64,000 nucleotides of DNA from Nocardioides alkalitolerans (lineage in GTDB: Bacteria; Actinomycetota; Actinomycetes; Propionibacteriales; Nocardioidaceae), in contig CP116227.1 in NCBI GenBank assembly GCA_038184435.1, positions 1,517,501 to 1,581,500 on the forward strand. The letters are read 5' to 3'. A program made the position numbers and the translations under genes. The first letter of the stretch is position 1; every line of letters starts with the position of its first letter. Of the stretch, positions 1-8,442 are shown piece after piece. Under the pieces are notes generated by a model. The model did not search any database, was not told the DNA's origin, and was given only the letters and a program-made list of their open reading frames with translations.

Positions 1-484
1 TGAGAATCATTTCGGGATCGGGCGTGTCGCCCTCCTCGAGCCGGATCCGGCTCCCCTCCTCGAACAGCGGGGTGCCGTCGAACGATCGGTCCACGGCAAG
101 GGCCTGGCACAGGCGCGCCGGCCCCCGGGCGAGGTCGCGATCGGGGGCTCCCCCGCGGCGTACCCGGGCGGTCTCCACTCCCCCGACCACCTCACCGGCC
201 CGCACGAGCGTCCCGCTCGCGACCCCCTCCACGCCGGTCACCACGTTGAGGCAGTGGTGCATGCCGTAGGTGAAGTACACGTAGGCGTGCCCGGCCGGCC
301 CGAACATCGCGGCGTTCCGCGCCGTCTTGCCTCGCCACGCGTGGGACGCGGGGTCGTGCTCCCCGTCGTACGCCTCGACCTCCGTGATGCGGATCCGCAC
401 CTCGGGCGTCACGAGCACACACCCCAGCAACGACGGAGCGACCTGCTCCACCGGCCCGGTCAGGCGGTCGAACAGGTCGCTCAC
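1..484 (-). CDS. DNA-3-methyladenine glycosylase (AAG/Mpg family), C-terminus beyond window
   Basis: Base-excision repair enzyme that removes 3-methyladenine and other alkylated or deaminated purines from DNA. The visible 161 residues carry the AAG-family hallmarks: an EVEAYDGEHDPASHA stretch with the catalytic Glu region, then RNAAMFGPAGHAYVYFTYG followed by HHCLNVV, and a later LARGPARLCQAL segment. The GTG start at 484 is chosen because AGGAG lies about 7 bases upstream. The gene follows argH by 35 bp on the same strand and may be read through from the arginine operon. The 3' end is lost at the window edge. Family assignment is firm; exact substrate range is not deducible. Confidence 0.9.
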   Translation of the reverse strand, partial: MSDLFDRLTGPVEQVAPSLLGCVLVTPEVRIRITEVEAYDGEHDPASHAWRGKTARNAAMFGPAGHAYVYFTYGMHHCLNVVTGVEGVASGTLVRAGEVVGGVETARVRRGGAPDRDLARGPARLCQALAVDRSFDGTPLFEEGSRIRLEEGDTPDPEMIL

Positions 485-519
485 GTCGTCGCTCCTCGCG
501 TCGGTCGGCCGCGGGGCGG

Positions 520-1965
520 TCAGGCCAACCGCTCCCGCAGGTGGGTCGCGCGGTCACGCACCTGGCCCAGCTGCTCGGTGACCCGCACGGGCGCGGTACC
601 CCCGATGCCGTCCCTCGATGCGACCGAGCCGTCGATGGTCAGCACCTCCCGCACGCCGGCGTGCAACGCCGGGTGGATGTCGGCGAGGTCGGCGTCGCTG
701 AGGTCGGGCAGGTCGATGCCCGCCGCCTCGCAGCGGCGCACGCACTCGCCGGCCACCTCGTGCGCCACCCGGAAGGGGACGCCCTCCCGCACCAGCCACT
801 CCGCGACGTCGGTCGCGAGCGAGAACCCCTGGGGAGCGAGCTCGGCCATCCGCTCGGTATCGAACCCGAGGGTGGCGACCATCCCCGTGAAGGCGGGCAG
901 CAGCACCTCGAGGGTGTCGACCGTGTCGAACACCGGCTCCTTGTCCTCCTGGAGGTCCCGGTTGTAGGCCAGCGGCAACGCCTTCAGCGTGGCGAGCAGG
1001 CCGGCCAGGTCACCGATCAACCGCCCCGCCTTGCCGCGTGCCAGCTCGGCGATGTCGGGGTTCTTCTTCTGGGGCATGATGCTCGACCCGGTCGACCACG
1101 AGTCGTGGAGCCGCACGAAGCGGAACTCCGCGGTCGACCAGAGGATGACCTCCTCCGCCAACCGGCTCACGTCCACGCCCACCATCGCTCCCACGAAGGC
1201 GAGCTCGGCGACGAAGTCGCGGGCCGCCGTACCGTCGATGGAGTTCGCCGTGGAGCCCGTGAACCCCAGCTCGGCGGCGACCCCGGCGGGGTCGAGGCCG
1301 AGGCTCGAGCCCGCCAGGGCGCCGGAGCCGTACGGCGAGTCCGCGGCCACCCGGGCGTCCCAGTCGGCGAGGCGGTCCACGTCGCGCAGCAGGGCCCAGG
1401 CGTGGGCGAGCAGGTGGTGGCTCAGCAGCACGGGCTGCGCGTGCTGCAGGTGCGTGCGCCCCGGCATGATCGCGCCGAGGTGCTGCTCGGCCTGGCCCGC
1501 GATGGCGTCGACCAGGTCGAGCACCTGCCCCGCGACGACCCGCGCGTGGTCGCGCAGGAACATCTTGAACAGCGTCGCGATCTGGTCGTTGCGCGAGCGA
1601 CCCGCCCGCAGGCGGCCACCGACGTCGGGACCGACCTCCTCGAGCAGCAGCCGCTCGAGGGCACCGTGCACGTCCTCGTCGGAGGGGTCGGGACGGAGGT
1701 CCCCCGCGGCGTACCGCTCCCCCAGCACGTCCAGGCCGCGCACCAGCTCGGCGTGGTCGGCGTCGGTGAGGAGACCCGCGCGGTGCAGCGCACCGGCGTG
1801 GGCCCGCGACCCGGCGAGGTCGTAGGGGGTCAGGCGCCAGTCGAAGTGCGTCGACCGCGACAACGCCTCGAGCTCCGGGCTCGGGCCGCCGGCGAACCGG
1901 CCGCCCCAGAGCTTGCCCGTGTTGGTCGCCTCGTCCTTCGGCCCCTCGGACCGCTGCTCCGCCAT
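520..1965 (-). CDS. argH: Argininosuccinate lyase
   Basis: Last step of arginine synthesis: splits argininosuccinate into arginine and fumarate. The 481-residue protein is of normal family length, starts MAEQRSEGP and then has the typical KLWGGRFAGG N-terminus. The fumarase/aspartase-superfamily signature GSSIMPQKKNPD contains the mobile-loop catalytic Ser. The ATG at 1965 lies two bases after the argG stop codon, so the two are almost certainly translationally coupled. It is the last arg gene of the operon that begins with argC. Confidence 0.97.
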   Translation of the reverse strand: MAEQRSEGPKDEATNTGKLWGGRFAGGPSPELEALSRSTHFDWRLTPYDLAGSRAHAGALHRAGLLTDADHAELVRGLDVLGERYAAGDLRPDPSDEDVHGALERLLLEEVGPDVGGRLRAGRSRNDQIATLFKMFLRDHARVVAGQVLDLVDAIAGQAEQHLGAIMPGRTHLQHAQPVLLSHHLLAHAWALLRDVDRLADWDARVAADSPYGSGALAGSSLGLDPAGVAAELGFTGSTANSIDGTAARDFVAELAFVGAMVGVDVSRLAEEVILWSTAEFRFVRLHDSWSTGSSIMPQKKNPDIAELARGKAGRLIGDLAGLLATLKALPLAYNRDLQEDKEPVFDTVDTLEVLLPAFTGMVATLGFDTERMAELAPQGFSLATDVAEWLVREGVPFRVAHEVAGECVRRCEAAGIDLPDLSDADLADIHPALHAGVREVLTIDGSVASRDGIGGTAPVRVTEQLGQVRDRATHLRERLA

Positions 1966-1967
1966 CG

Positions 1968-3398
1968 TCAGTCCGTCCCGAACTCCATGGCGGCGGCGTC
2001 CAGCGCCTCGCCCTCGGCGCCCTCGACCGACGGGTTGTCGGCGATGCGCTCCGCCCCGCCCGTCTCGATCTCGCCGAAGAGCGTGCCGTTCTCGACGAGC
2101 ACCTGGCCCTGGTCGAGGGGCTGCGCCGCGTAGGCCTCGAGCTTCCAGCGCGAGTCCGCGATGTCGAGGTTGCGCATCGTCAGCTGGCCGATGCGGTCGT
2201 GGGGACCGAACGCGGCGTTCTCCGTGCGCTCCATCGACAGCTTGTCCGGGTGGTAGGAGAACGCGGGGCCGTCGGTGCGGAGGATCGAGTAGTCCTCGCC
2301 GCGGCGCAGGCGGAGGGTGACCTCGCCGGTGACGAGCGAGGCGATCCAGCGCTGGATGGACTCCCGCACCATGAGCGCCTGCGGGTCGAGCCAGCGGCCC
2401 TCGTAGAGCAGCCGGCCGAGCTTGCGGCCCTCGTTGTGGTACTGCGCGACCGTGTCCTCGTTGTGGATCGCGTTGAGCAGGCGCTCGTAGGCGATCCACA
2501 GCAGCGCCAGCGCCGGGGCCTCGTAGATGCCCCGGGACTTCGCCTCGATGATGCGGTTCTCGATCTGGTCGGACATGCCGAGGCCGTGGCGACCACCGAT
2601 GAGGTTCGCCTCGTGGACGAGGGCGACGGCGTCGTCGTACCGCCGTCCGTTGATCGCGACCGGACGGCCGCCCTCGAAGGCGATGGTGACGTCCTCCGTG
2701 GCGATGTCGACGGCGGGGTCCCAGAACCGGACGCCCATGATCGGCTCCACGGTCTCGAGCGAGACGTCGAGGTGCTCGAGCGTCTTCGCCTCGTGGGTGG
2801 CGCCCCAGATGTTGGCGTCGGTGGAGTACGCCTTCTCCTTGCTGTCGCGGTAGGGCAGGTCGCGCTCGGACAGCCACTGGCTCATCTCCGCGCGGCCGCC
2901 GAGCTCGGTGACGAACTCCGCGTCGAGCCAGGGCTTGTAGATCCGCAGCTCCGGGTTGGCCAGCAGGCCGTAGCGGTAGAACCGCTCGATGTCGTTGCCC
3001 TTGAAGGTCGACCCGTCACCCCAGATGTCCACGCCGTCCTCGTGCATGGCCCGCACGAGCTGCGTGCCCGTGACGGCTCGGCCGAGCGGCGTCGTGTTGA
3101 AGTAGGTGCGGCCCGCGGAGCGGATGTGGAACGCGCCGCACGCGAGTGCCGCGAGCCCCTCCTCCACCAGCTGGGTCTTGCAGTCGACGAGGCGGGACAG
3201 CTCCGCGCCGTACGCCAGTGCGCGTCCCGGCACCCCGTCGATGTCGGGCTCGTCGTACTGCCCGATGTCGGCGGTGTAGGTGCACGGGACCGCGCCCTTC
3301 TCGCGCATCCAGGCGACGGCCACCGAGGTGTCCAGGCCGCCGGAGAAGGCGATGCCGACGCGCTCGCCGGCGGGAAGGGTGGTCAGGACCTTGCTCAC
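1968..3398 (-). CDS. argG: Argininosuccinate synthase, long E. coli-like type
   Basis: Joins citrulline and aspartate with ATP hydrolysis to AMP. At 476 residues it is clearly longer than the roughly 400-residue form known from many actinobacteria. It reads like the E. coli type throughout: GERVGIAFSGGLDTSVAV (ATP-pyrophosphatase loop), FNTTPLGRAVTGTQLV, DGSTFKGNDIERFYRYGL, LIGGRHGLGMSDQIENRII and QLTMRNLDIADSR. The start is GTG at 3398 (MSKVLTTLPAG), which aligns with the E. coli N-terminus; a purine-rich GGAAG precedes it. It follows argR by 74 bp and precedes argH by 2 bp. The long type in this position may reflect an old replacement of the short form. Confidence 0.96.
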   Translation of the reverse strand: MSKVLTTLPAGERVGIAFSGGLDTSVAVAWMREKGAVPCTYTADIGQYDEPDIDGVPGRALAYGAELSRLVDCKTQLVEEGLAALACGAFHIRSAGRTYFNTTPLGRAVTGTQLVRAMHEDGVDIWGDGSTFKGNDIERFYRYGLLANPELRIYKPWLDAEFVTELGGRAEMSQWLSERDLPYRDSKEKAYSTDANIWGATHEAKTLEHLDVSLETVEPIMGVRFWDPAVDIATEDVTIAFEGGRPVAINGRRYDDAVALVHEANLIGGRHGLGMSDQIENRIIEAKSRGIYEAPALALLWIAYERLLNAIHNEDTVAQYHNEGRKLGRLLYEGRWLDPQALMVRESIQRWIASLVTGEVTLRLRRGEDYSILRTDGPAFSYHPDKLSMERTENAAFGPHDRIGQLTMRNLDIADSRWKLEAYAAQPLDQGQVLVENGTLFGEIETGGAERIADNPSVEGAEGEALDAAAMEFGTD

Positions 3399-3472
3399 GT
3401 GTGTTGTCTTCCTTCGTCGTGGGTCGTCGCAGCTGAGTCTGGGGTACGGCGCGGGCCGGCGGCCGCCGGGGG

Positions 3473-3994
3473 TCAGCCCCCGGTGTGACCGTCGGCCAGC
3501 GCCGTGAATCGTCGGGCGAGGTCGTCGCCCCGGGCGGGGTCGCGCCCGATCACGAGCACGGTGTCGTCGCCCGCGATGGTGCCGAGCACGTCGGCGGGGT
3601 CGGCCTTGTCGATCGCGTTCGCGAGGTACTGCGCCGCACCGGGCGGCGTGCGCAGCACCACGAGGTTGCCGGCCGCCTCGGAGCTGACGAGCAGCTCGGC
3701 GCACAGCTTGGAGAGCCGGGCGCTCGCCGACACCGACTCCCGCAGGTGGGTCGGGGTGCGGTCGCCCCCCTCGGCGGGCACCGCGTAGACCATCGCCCCC
3801 GACAGCGCCCGCACCTTGACGGCGTCGATCTCGACGAGGTCGCGGCTGAGCGTCGCCTGGGTGACGTGGACGCCGCGCGCCGCGAGCAGCTCGGCGAGCT
3901 CGGTCTGCGACCGCACCTCGTGCTGCTCGAGCAGCTCGGTGATACGGCGCTGGCGGGCGTTCTTCGTCAGCGGTGTCATCGCGGTCTCGCTCAT
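3473..3994 (-). CDS. argR: Arginine repressor ArgR
   Basis: Hexameric arginine-dependent repressor that binds ARG boxes. The 173-residue protein has an N-terminal winged helix (about residues 10-75; RQRRITELLEQHEV, QTELAELLAARGVHVTQATLSRDL). A C-terminal oligomerisation and arginine-binding domain follows, with GTIAGDDTVLVIGRD containing the conserved GT-AGDDT arginine pocket. The ATG at 3994 has a strong GAGGAGGG 5 bases upstream. It lies inside the operon it is expected to control, between argF and argG, and candidate target boxes are at 9904-9937. The C-terminus ends in a short non-conserved DGHTGG. Confidence 0.96.
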   Translation of the reverse strand: MSETAMTPLTKNARQRRITELLEQHEVRSQTELAELLAARGVHVTQATLSRDLVEIDAVKVRALSGAMVYAVPAEGGDRTPTHLRESVSASARLSKLCAELLVSSEAAGNLVVLRTPPGAAQYLANAIDKADPADVLGTIAGDDTVLVIGRDPARGDDLARRFTALADGHTGG

Positions 3995-4013
3995 CGTTCC
4001 CTCCTCTCCGTCG

Positions 4014-4037
4014 TGCTGGTGCTGGTGCTGGTGCTCG
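4014..4037. repeat. Hexanucleotide tandem repeat in argF-argR gap
   Basis: Three perfect GTGCTG units and a fourth GTGCTC fill the middle of the 73-bp gap between argR (start 3994) and argF (stop 4068). On the transcribed strand this gives CAGCAC repeats upstream of the argR ribosome binding site. It is short enough to be chance in GC-rich DNA, but it is a plausible slippage site. Confidence 0.6.
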
Positions 4038-4067
4038 GTGCTCGGGTCTGGTGCCGGGGTGCGGGTC

Positions 4068-5033
4068 TCAGACGGCGGCGTCCGGCTCGAGGACGCCGGA
4101 GCGCTGCATGAGGAACGCGAGCAGGGCCTTCTGGACGTGGCGGCGGTTCTCCGCCTCGTCCCAGACCAGCGAGCGCGGACCCTCGAGGACCTCGGCGCTG
4201 ATCTCCTTGCCCCGGTAGGCCGGCAGGCAGTGCAGGACGACCGCGTCGGGCTTCGCGTGGGTCAGCAGCTCCTCGGTGACGGCGAACCGTCCGAAGATCT
4301 CCAGCCGCTCCGCGGCCTCGCTCTCCTTGCCCATCGACACCCAGGTGTCGGTGACGACGACGTCGGCGTCGCGCACCGCGTCCTCCGGGTCGGGGAGGGT
4401 GCGGATGCGGCCCTCCCACGGCGCGGCGTCGACGAGCTCCCGGACCTCGGCCGCCGGCCAGAACTCCTCGGGAGCCCCGAAGACGACGTCCATCCCCGCC
4501 ATGGCGCCCGCGATGGCCCACGAGTTGCCCATGTTGCAGGCGGCGTCGCCGAGGAACGCGACGGTCAGGCCCGCGAGCCGCCCCTTCGCCTCCTGGATGG
4601 TCAGCAGGTCCGCGAGCAGCTGGCAGGGGTGGAAGTCGTCGGTCAGGGCGTTGACGACGGGCACACCGCTCCACTGCGCCATCTCGGCGAGCTTCGCCTG
4701 CTCGTAGGTGCGCCACACGATCGCGCTGGCCTGGCGGCCGAGCACCCGCGCGACGTCGGCGACCGACTCGCGCTCGCCGATGGCGGCGAGCTTGCCGTCG
4801 ATCGCGAGGGGGTGGCCACCGAGCTCGGCGATGCCCGCGGCGAACGACGCCTGCGTGCGCAGCGTCTGCTTGTCGAAGATCATCGCGACGGTGCGGGGAC
4901 CGACGAGCGGCTTCGCCTCATAGGGCGCCTTCTTGTACGCCGCGGCGAGCGCCAGCACCTCGGCCTGCTCGGCCGGGGTGAGGTCGTCGTCGCGGAGCAG
5001 GTGGCGGACCGTCACGGTCCCGTCGGCGCTCAT
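4068..5033 (-). CDS. argF: Ornithine carbamoyltransferase with altered phosphate loop
   Basis: Makes citrulline from ornithine and carbamoyl phosphate. The 321-residue protein shows the carbamoyl-phosphate motif FHPCQLLADL, the ornithine-side motif DTWVSMGKE and HCLPAYRGKEI with the catalytic Cys. The phosphate-binding loop, normally STRTR, reads TLRTQ here (DKQTLRTQASF); only the middle Arg-Thr is kept. PyrB in the same window has an intact STRTR. Because the ornithine motifs are intact and the gene sits in a complete arg operon, ornithine carbamoyltransferase remains the best call. It overlaps argD by 4 bp (ATGA). Confidence 0.93.
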   Translation of the reverse strand: MSADGTVTVRHLLRDDDLTPAEQAEVLALAAAYKKAPYEAKPLVGPRTVAMIFDKQTLRTQASFAAGIAELGGHPLAIDGKLAAIGERESVADVARVLGRQASAIVWRTYEQAKLAEMAQWSGVPVVNALTDDFHPCQLLADLLTIQEAKGRLAGLTVAFLGDAACNMGNSWAIAGAMAGMDVVFGAPEEFWPAAEVRELVDAAPWEGRIRTLPDPEDAVRDADVVVTDTWVSMGKESEAAERLEIFGRFAVTEELLTHAKPDAVVLHCLPAYRGKEISAEVLEGPRSLVWDEAENRRHVQKALLAFLMQRSGVLEPDAAV

Positions 5034-6229
5034 GCGGCACCGCCCGCGGCGTACGCCGTGTCGAGGATGCCGCTCCACGCGGCGGCCAGCGCGTCGAGGT
5101 CGGCGTCGGTGACGACGAGCGGCGGCACGAAGCGCATCCGCGTCGGGCTGGGGGCGTTGAGCACGAAGCCCGCGTCCTGGCCGGCGGCCACGGTCTCCGC
5201 GGCGTACGGCTCCGACAGGTCGATGCCGACCATCAGCCCCGCGCCGCGCACCTCGGTGACGCGCGCGTCGGCGGCGAGCACCTCCGCGAGACGGGCGCCC
5301 GCCGTGCGCGAGCGCTCGAGCAGGCCGTCGGACTCCACGGTGTCGAGCACGGCCAGCGCGGCCGCGGTCGCGAGCGGGTTGCCGCCGAAGGTCGTGCCGT
5401 GGTTGCCCGGGTCGAACAGCTTGCCGCTGCCGCCCGTCGCGATGCAGGCACCGATCGGCACACCCCCGGCGAGGCCCTTGGCGAGCGTGACCACGTCGGG
5501 CGCGACCGTGCCGTCGACGAGCGCGGGGTTCTGGTGGGCGAACCACGTGCCGGTGCGCCCGATGCCGGACTGCACCTCGTCGAGCCACAGCAGGGCGCCG
5601 GCGTCGCGGGCCACCTGCTGGGCGCGCACCAGGTAGTCGGCGGGCGGCACGACGACGCCGGCCTCGCCCTGGACGGGCTCGAGCAGGACCGCGGCCACCG
5701 ACTCGTCGACGGCGGCCTCGAGGGCCGCGGCGTCGCCGTACTCGACGAAGGTGACGTCGCCGGGGAGCGGCGCGAACGGCGTGCGGTAGGCCTCCTTGGA
5801 GGTGAGCGCGAGGGCGCCCATGGTGCGGCCGTGGAAGCCGCCGGCGGCGGCGACGATCCGGGTGCGACCCGTGCGGCGCGTCAGCTTGAACGCCGCCTCA
5901 TTGGCCTCGGTGCCCGAGTTCGCGAAGAACACGCGGCCCTCGGTGCCGAGCAGGCCGAGGAGGCGCTCCGCCAACTCGACCTGCGGGGGCGTCGCGAAGA
6001 AGTTCGAGACGTGCACGAGCCGCGCGGCCTGCTCGCTCACCGCCCGCACCAGCGCGGGGTGGCCGTGGCCCAGCGTGTTGACGGCGATGCCGCCGAGGAA
6101 GTCGACGTACTCCTTGCCGTCGGCGTCGGTGACCCGCGCGCCGGAGCCGGAGACCAGGGTCGTCTTCGGGGGACCGAACGTGTTCATCAGGGCGTCGGAG
6201 TAGCGCTCGCCCCACCCGCTCGTCGTCAT
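5030..6229 (-). CDS. argD: Acetylornithine aminotransferase
   Basis: PLP-dependent class III aminotransferase that converts N-acetylglutamate semialdehyde to N-acetylornithine. It has 399 residues, normal length. Visible are FFANSGTEANEAAFK (phosphate-binding loop), WLDEVQSGIGRTG (the Asp that holds the pyridine nitrogen) and DVVTLAKGLAGGVPIGA, in which Lys251 should form the Schiff base. The ATG at 6229 overlaps the argB stop by one base (TGATG), and its own stop overlaps argF. It may also serve in lysine synthesis as a succinyl-DAP aminotransferase, as in other bacteria. Confidence 0.96.
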   Translation of the reverse strand: MTTSGWGERYSDALMNTFGPPKTTLVSGSGARVTDADGKEYVDFLGGIAVNTLGHGHPALVRAVSEQAARLVHVSNFFATPPQVELAERLLGLLGTEGRVFFANSGTEANEAAFKLTRRTGRTRIVAAAGGFHGRTMGALALTSKEAYRTPFAPLPGDVTFVEYGDAAALEAAVDESVAAVLLEPVQGEAGVVVPPADYLVRAQQVARDAGALLWLDEVQSGIGRTGTWFAHQNPALVDGTVAPDVVTLAKGLAGGVPIGACIATGGSGKLFDPGNHGTTFGGNPLATAAALAVLDTVESDGLLERSRTAGARLAEVLAADARVTEVRGAGLMVGIDLSEPYAAETVAAGQDAGFVLNAPSPTRMRFVPPLVVTDADLDALAAAWSGILDTAYAAGGAA

Positions 6230-7179
6230 CAGATCTCGTCCTTCGGCTTCGGGGGCACCTTCGCGGTGCGGATCTTGGTGGGGACGCCCGGCAGCACCTG
6301 CGTGCCGATCCCCTCGTCGGTGAAGATCTCGAGCAGCACCGCGTGCGGCTCGCGGCCGTCGACGACGGTGGCGCGGGGCACGCCGTCGCGCACGGCGTTG
6401 AGGCAGGCCGTCATCTTCGGGACCATGCCGCTGGCCAGCGTCGGCATCAGCTCCTCGAGGCTCTCCGGGCTGATCTCGCCGATGAGGTCGGGGCTGTTGG
6501 GCCAGTCGCGGTAGAGGCCCTCGACGTCGGTGAGCACGAGCAGCTTCTCCGCGCCCAGCGCTGCCGCCAGCGCCGCGGCGGCGGTGTCGGCGTTGACGTT
6601 GTGCACGACGCCGTCGGCGTCGGGAGCGACGCTCGAGATCACCGGCACGCGGCCGGCGTGGACGAGGTCGAGGACCGCCTCCGGACGCACCGAGCCGACC
6701 TCGCCGACGAGGCCGAGGTCGACCTCCTCGCCGTCGACGACCGTCGTCGCGGGCACGGCCGTGAAGAGGCCGGCGTCCTCGCCCGACAGGCCGACCGCGA
6801 TCGGGCCGTGGGTGTTGAGCAGGCCGACCAGCTCGCGCTGGACCTGGCCCACGAGCACCATCCGCACGACGTCCATCGCCTCGGGCGTGGTGACGCGCAG
6901 GCCGCCGCGGAACTCCGAGGAGATGTCGAGCCGCTTGAGCATGGTGCTGATCTGCGGACCGCCGCCGTGGACCACGACCGGGTGGAAGCCGGCGTAGCGG
7001 AGGAACGCGATGTCCTCGGCGAACGCCTGCTTGAGGGTGTCGTCGGTCATGGCGTTGCCGCCGTACTTGATGACCAGGATCTTGCCGTTGTAGGCCTTCA
7101 GCCACGGCAGCGCGGCCGCGAGCGTCGCGGCCTTGGCCGTGTCGACCTTCGGCTTGTAGTGGACCTCGTCGGTGCTCAT
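6229..7179 (-). CDS. argB: Acetylglutamate kinase
   Basis: Phosphorylates N-acetylglutamate, usually the arginine-feedback-controlled step in organisms with the cyclic (ArgJ) pathway. The 316-residue protein has the amino-acid kinase fold: ILVIKYGGNAM (ATP Lys), VVVHGGGPQIS (substrate glycine loop), HNVNADTAAAALAAAL and LVLTDVEGLYRDW. The start at 7179 (MSTDEVHYKPK) has GAGGAG 9 bases upstream. A basic C-terminal tail, KIRTAKVPPKPKDEI, extends past the fold. An N-terminal arginine-sensing helix like that of arginine-sensitive enzymes is plausible in the first 25 residues. Confidence 0.96.
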   Translation of the reverse strand: MSTDEVHYKPKVDTAKAATLAAALPWLKAYNGKILVIKYGGNAMTDDTLKQAFAEDIAFLRYAGFHPVVVHGGGPQISTMLKRLDISSEFRGGLRVTTPEAMDVVRMVLVGQVQRELVGLLNTHGPIAVGLSGEDAGLFTAVPATTVVDGEEVDLGLVGEVGSVRPEAVLDLVHAGRVPVISSVAPDADGVVHNVNADTAAAALAAALGAEKLLVLTDVEGLYRDWPNSPDLIGEISPESLEELMPTLASGMVPKMTACLNAVRDGVPRATVVDGREPHAVLLEIFTDEGIGTQVLPGVPTKIRTAKVPPKPKDEI

Positions 7180-7205
7180 GCCGGTCGTCTCCTCGCTGGG
7201 GCTCG

Positions 7206-8357
7206 TCACGACGAGTACGCGCTGTTCTCGTGGACGTAGGCGTGGGTGAGGTCGTTGGTCCACACCGTCGCCCGCTCGTCGCCGGACTTCAGGTCGATCG
7301 TCACGCTGACCTCACGCGGGGTGAGGTCCACGCCCGCCGGGTCCTCCGCCGGCGTGGACGCACGGCACACCCAGACGCCGTTCATCGCGACGTCGAGGTC
7401 GGCGGGGTCGAACGCCGCCTGCGTCGTGCCCATGCTGGCCAGCACGCGACCCCAGTTGGGGTCCTTGCCGAAGACCGCGGCCTTGAACAGGTTGGAGCGG
7501 GCCACGCTGCGGCCCACCTCGACCGCGTCGTCTTCGCTCGCCGCGTTGACCACCGTGATGGCGATCTCGTGGTCGGCGCCCTCCGCGTCCTTGAGCAGCT
7601 GCATCGCCAGGTCGGTGCACGCCTGGGTGAGCGCGTCGGTGAAGTCGTCGAGCGTCGGGGTGATGCCGCTGGCCCCGCTCGCCATGACGGTCACCGTGTC
7701 GTTGGTCGACATGCAGCCGTCGGAGTCGAGGCGGTCGAAGCTGACCCGCGTCGCCGCGCGCAGGGCGCGGTCGAGGTCGGCCGCCTCGACGACCGCGTCG
7801 GTCGTGAGCACGACCAGCATGGTGGCGAGCTGCGGGGCCAGCATGCCGGCCCCCTTGGCCATCCCGCCGATGCTCCAGCCGGCGCCCTCGACGACGACCT
7901 GCTTGTGCACCGAGTCGGTCGTCATGATCGCCTGCGCGGCCTCCTCGCCGCCGGTGGCGCTCAGCGCGTCGTACGCCGCGTCGACGCCGTCGAGGAGGTT
8001 CTGGCGCGGGTTGGCGAGACCGATGAGACCGGTCGAGCAGACGACGACGTCGATCGCGCCGATGCCCAGCCGGTCGGCGACGCGCTCGGCGACCGCGTGG
8101 GTGGTCTGGAAGCCCTGGGCGCCCGTGTAGCAGTTGGCGCCGCCGGAGTTGAGGACGACGGCGCGCACGACGCCGTCCTTGACGACCTCCTGGCTCCAGA
8201 GGATCGGGTTGGCCTTGCACCGGTTCGACGTGAAGACGGAGGCCGAGTCGAAGCGCGGGCCGTCGTTGACGACGAGCGCGACGTCCTTGGCGCCGGTCGA
8301 CTTGAGCCCGGCGGGGACGCCGGCGGCGCGGAAGCCGGCGGGGGTGGTGACGGTCAT
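7206..8357 (-). CDS. argJ: Bifunctional ornithine acetyltransferase / N-acetylglutamate synthase
   Basis: Transfers the acetyl group from N-acetylornithine to glutamate, closing the acetyl cycle, and may also acetylate glutamate from acetyl-CoA. The 383-residue precursor carries the autoproteolysis site GMLAPQLATMLVVLTTDA. Cleavage is expected between Ala178 and Thr179, and Thr179 becomes the N-terminal nucleophile of the beta chain. The start ATG at 8357 has CAGGAG 6 bases upstream. It lies 85 bp after the ACT-domain gene and 26 bp before argB. Confidence 0.96.
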   Translation of the reverse strand: MTVTTPAGFRAAGVPAGLKSTGAKDVALVVNDGPRFDSASVFTSNRCKANPILWSQEVVKDGVVRAVVLNSGGANCYTGAQGFQTTHAVAERVADRLGIGAIDVVVCSTGLIGLANPRQNLLDGVDAAYDALSATGGEEAAQAIMTTDSVHKQVVVEGAGWSIGGMAKGAGMLAPQLATMLVVLTTDAVVEAADLDRALRAATRVSFDRLDSDGCMSTNDTVTVMASGASGITPTLDDFTDALTQACTDLAMQLLKDAEGADHEIAITVVNAASEDDAVEVGRSVARSNLFKAAVFGKDPNWGRVLASMGTTQAAFDPADLDVAMNGVWVCRASTPAEDPAGVDLTPREVSVTIDLKSGDERATVWTNDLTHAYVHENSAYSS

Positions 8358-8442
8358 GGGTGCTCCTGGGGCACGGCCGCACTCGGGTGCGGCGGGGAGC
8401 CCGGCGCGGGGCCGGGCGGGACGGGGCGCGGGGCGGTGCGGT

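Noticed and set aside
3456..3469. CCGGCGGCCGCCGG palindrome after argR as a terminator
   Set aside because: Perfect 14-bp palindrome but no loop-plus-U-tract arrangement, and argG follows in the same operon; too little evidence to call.
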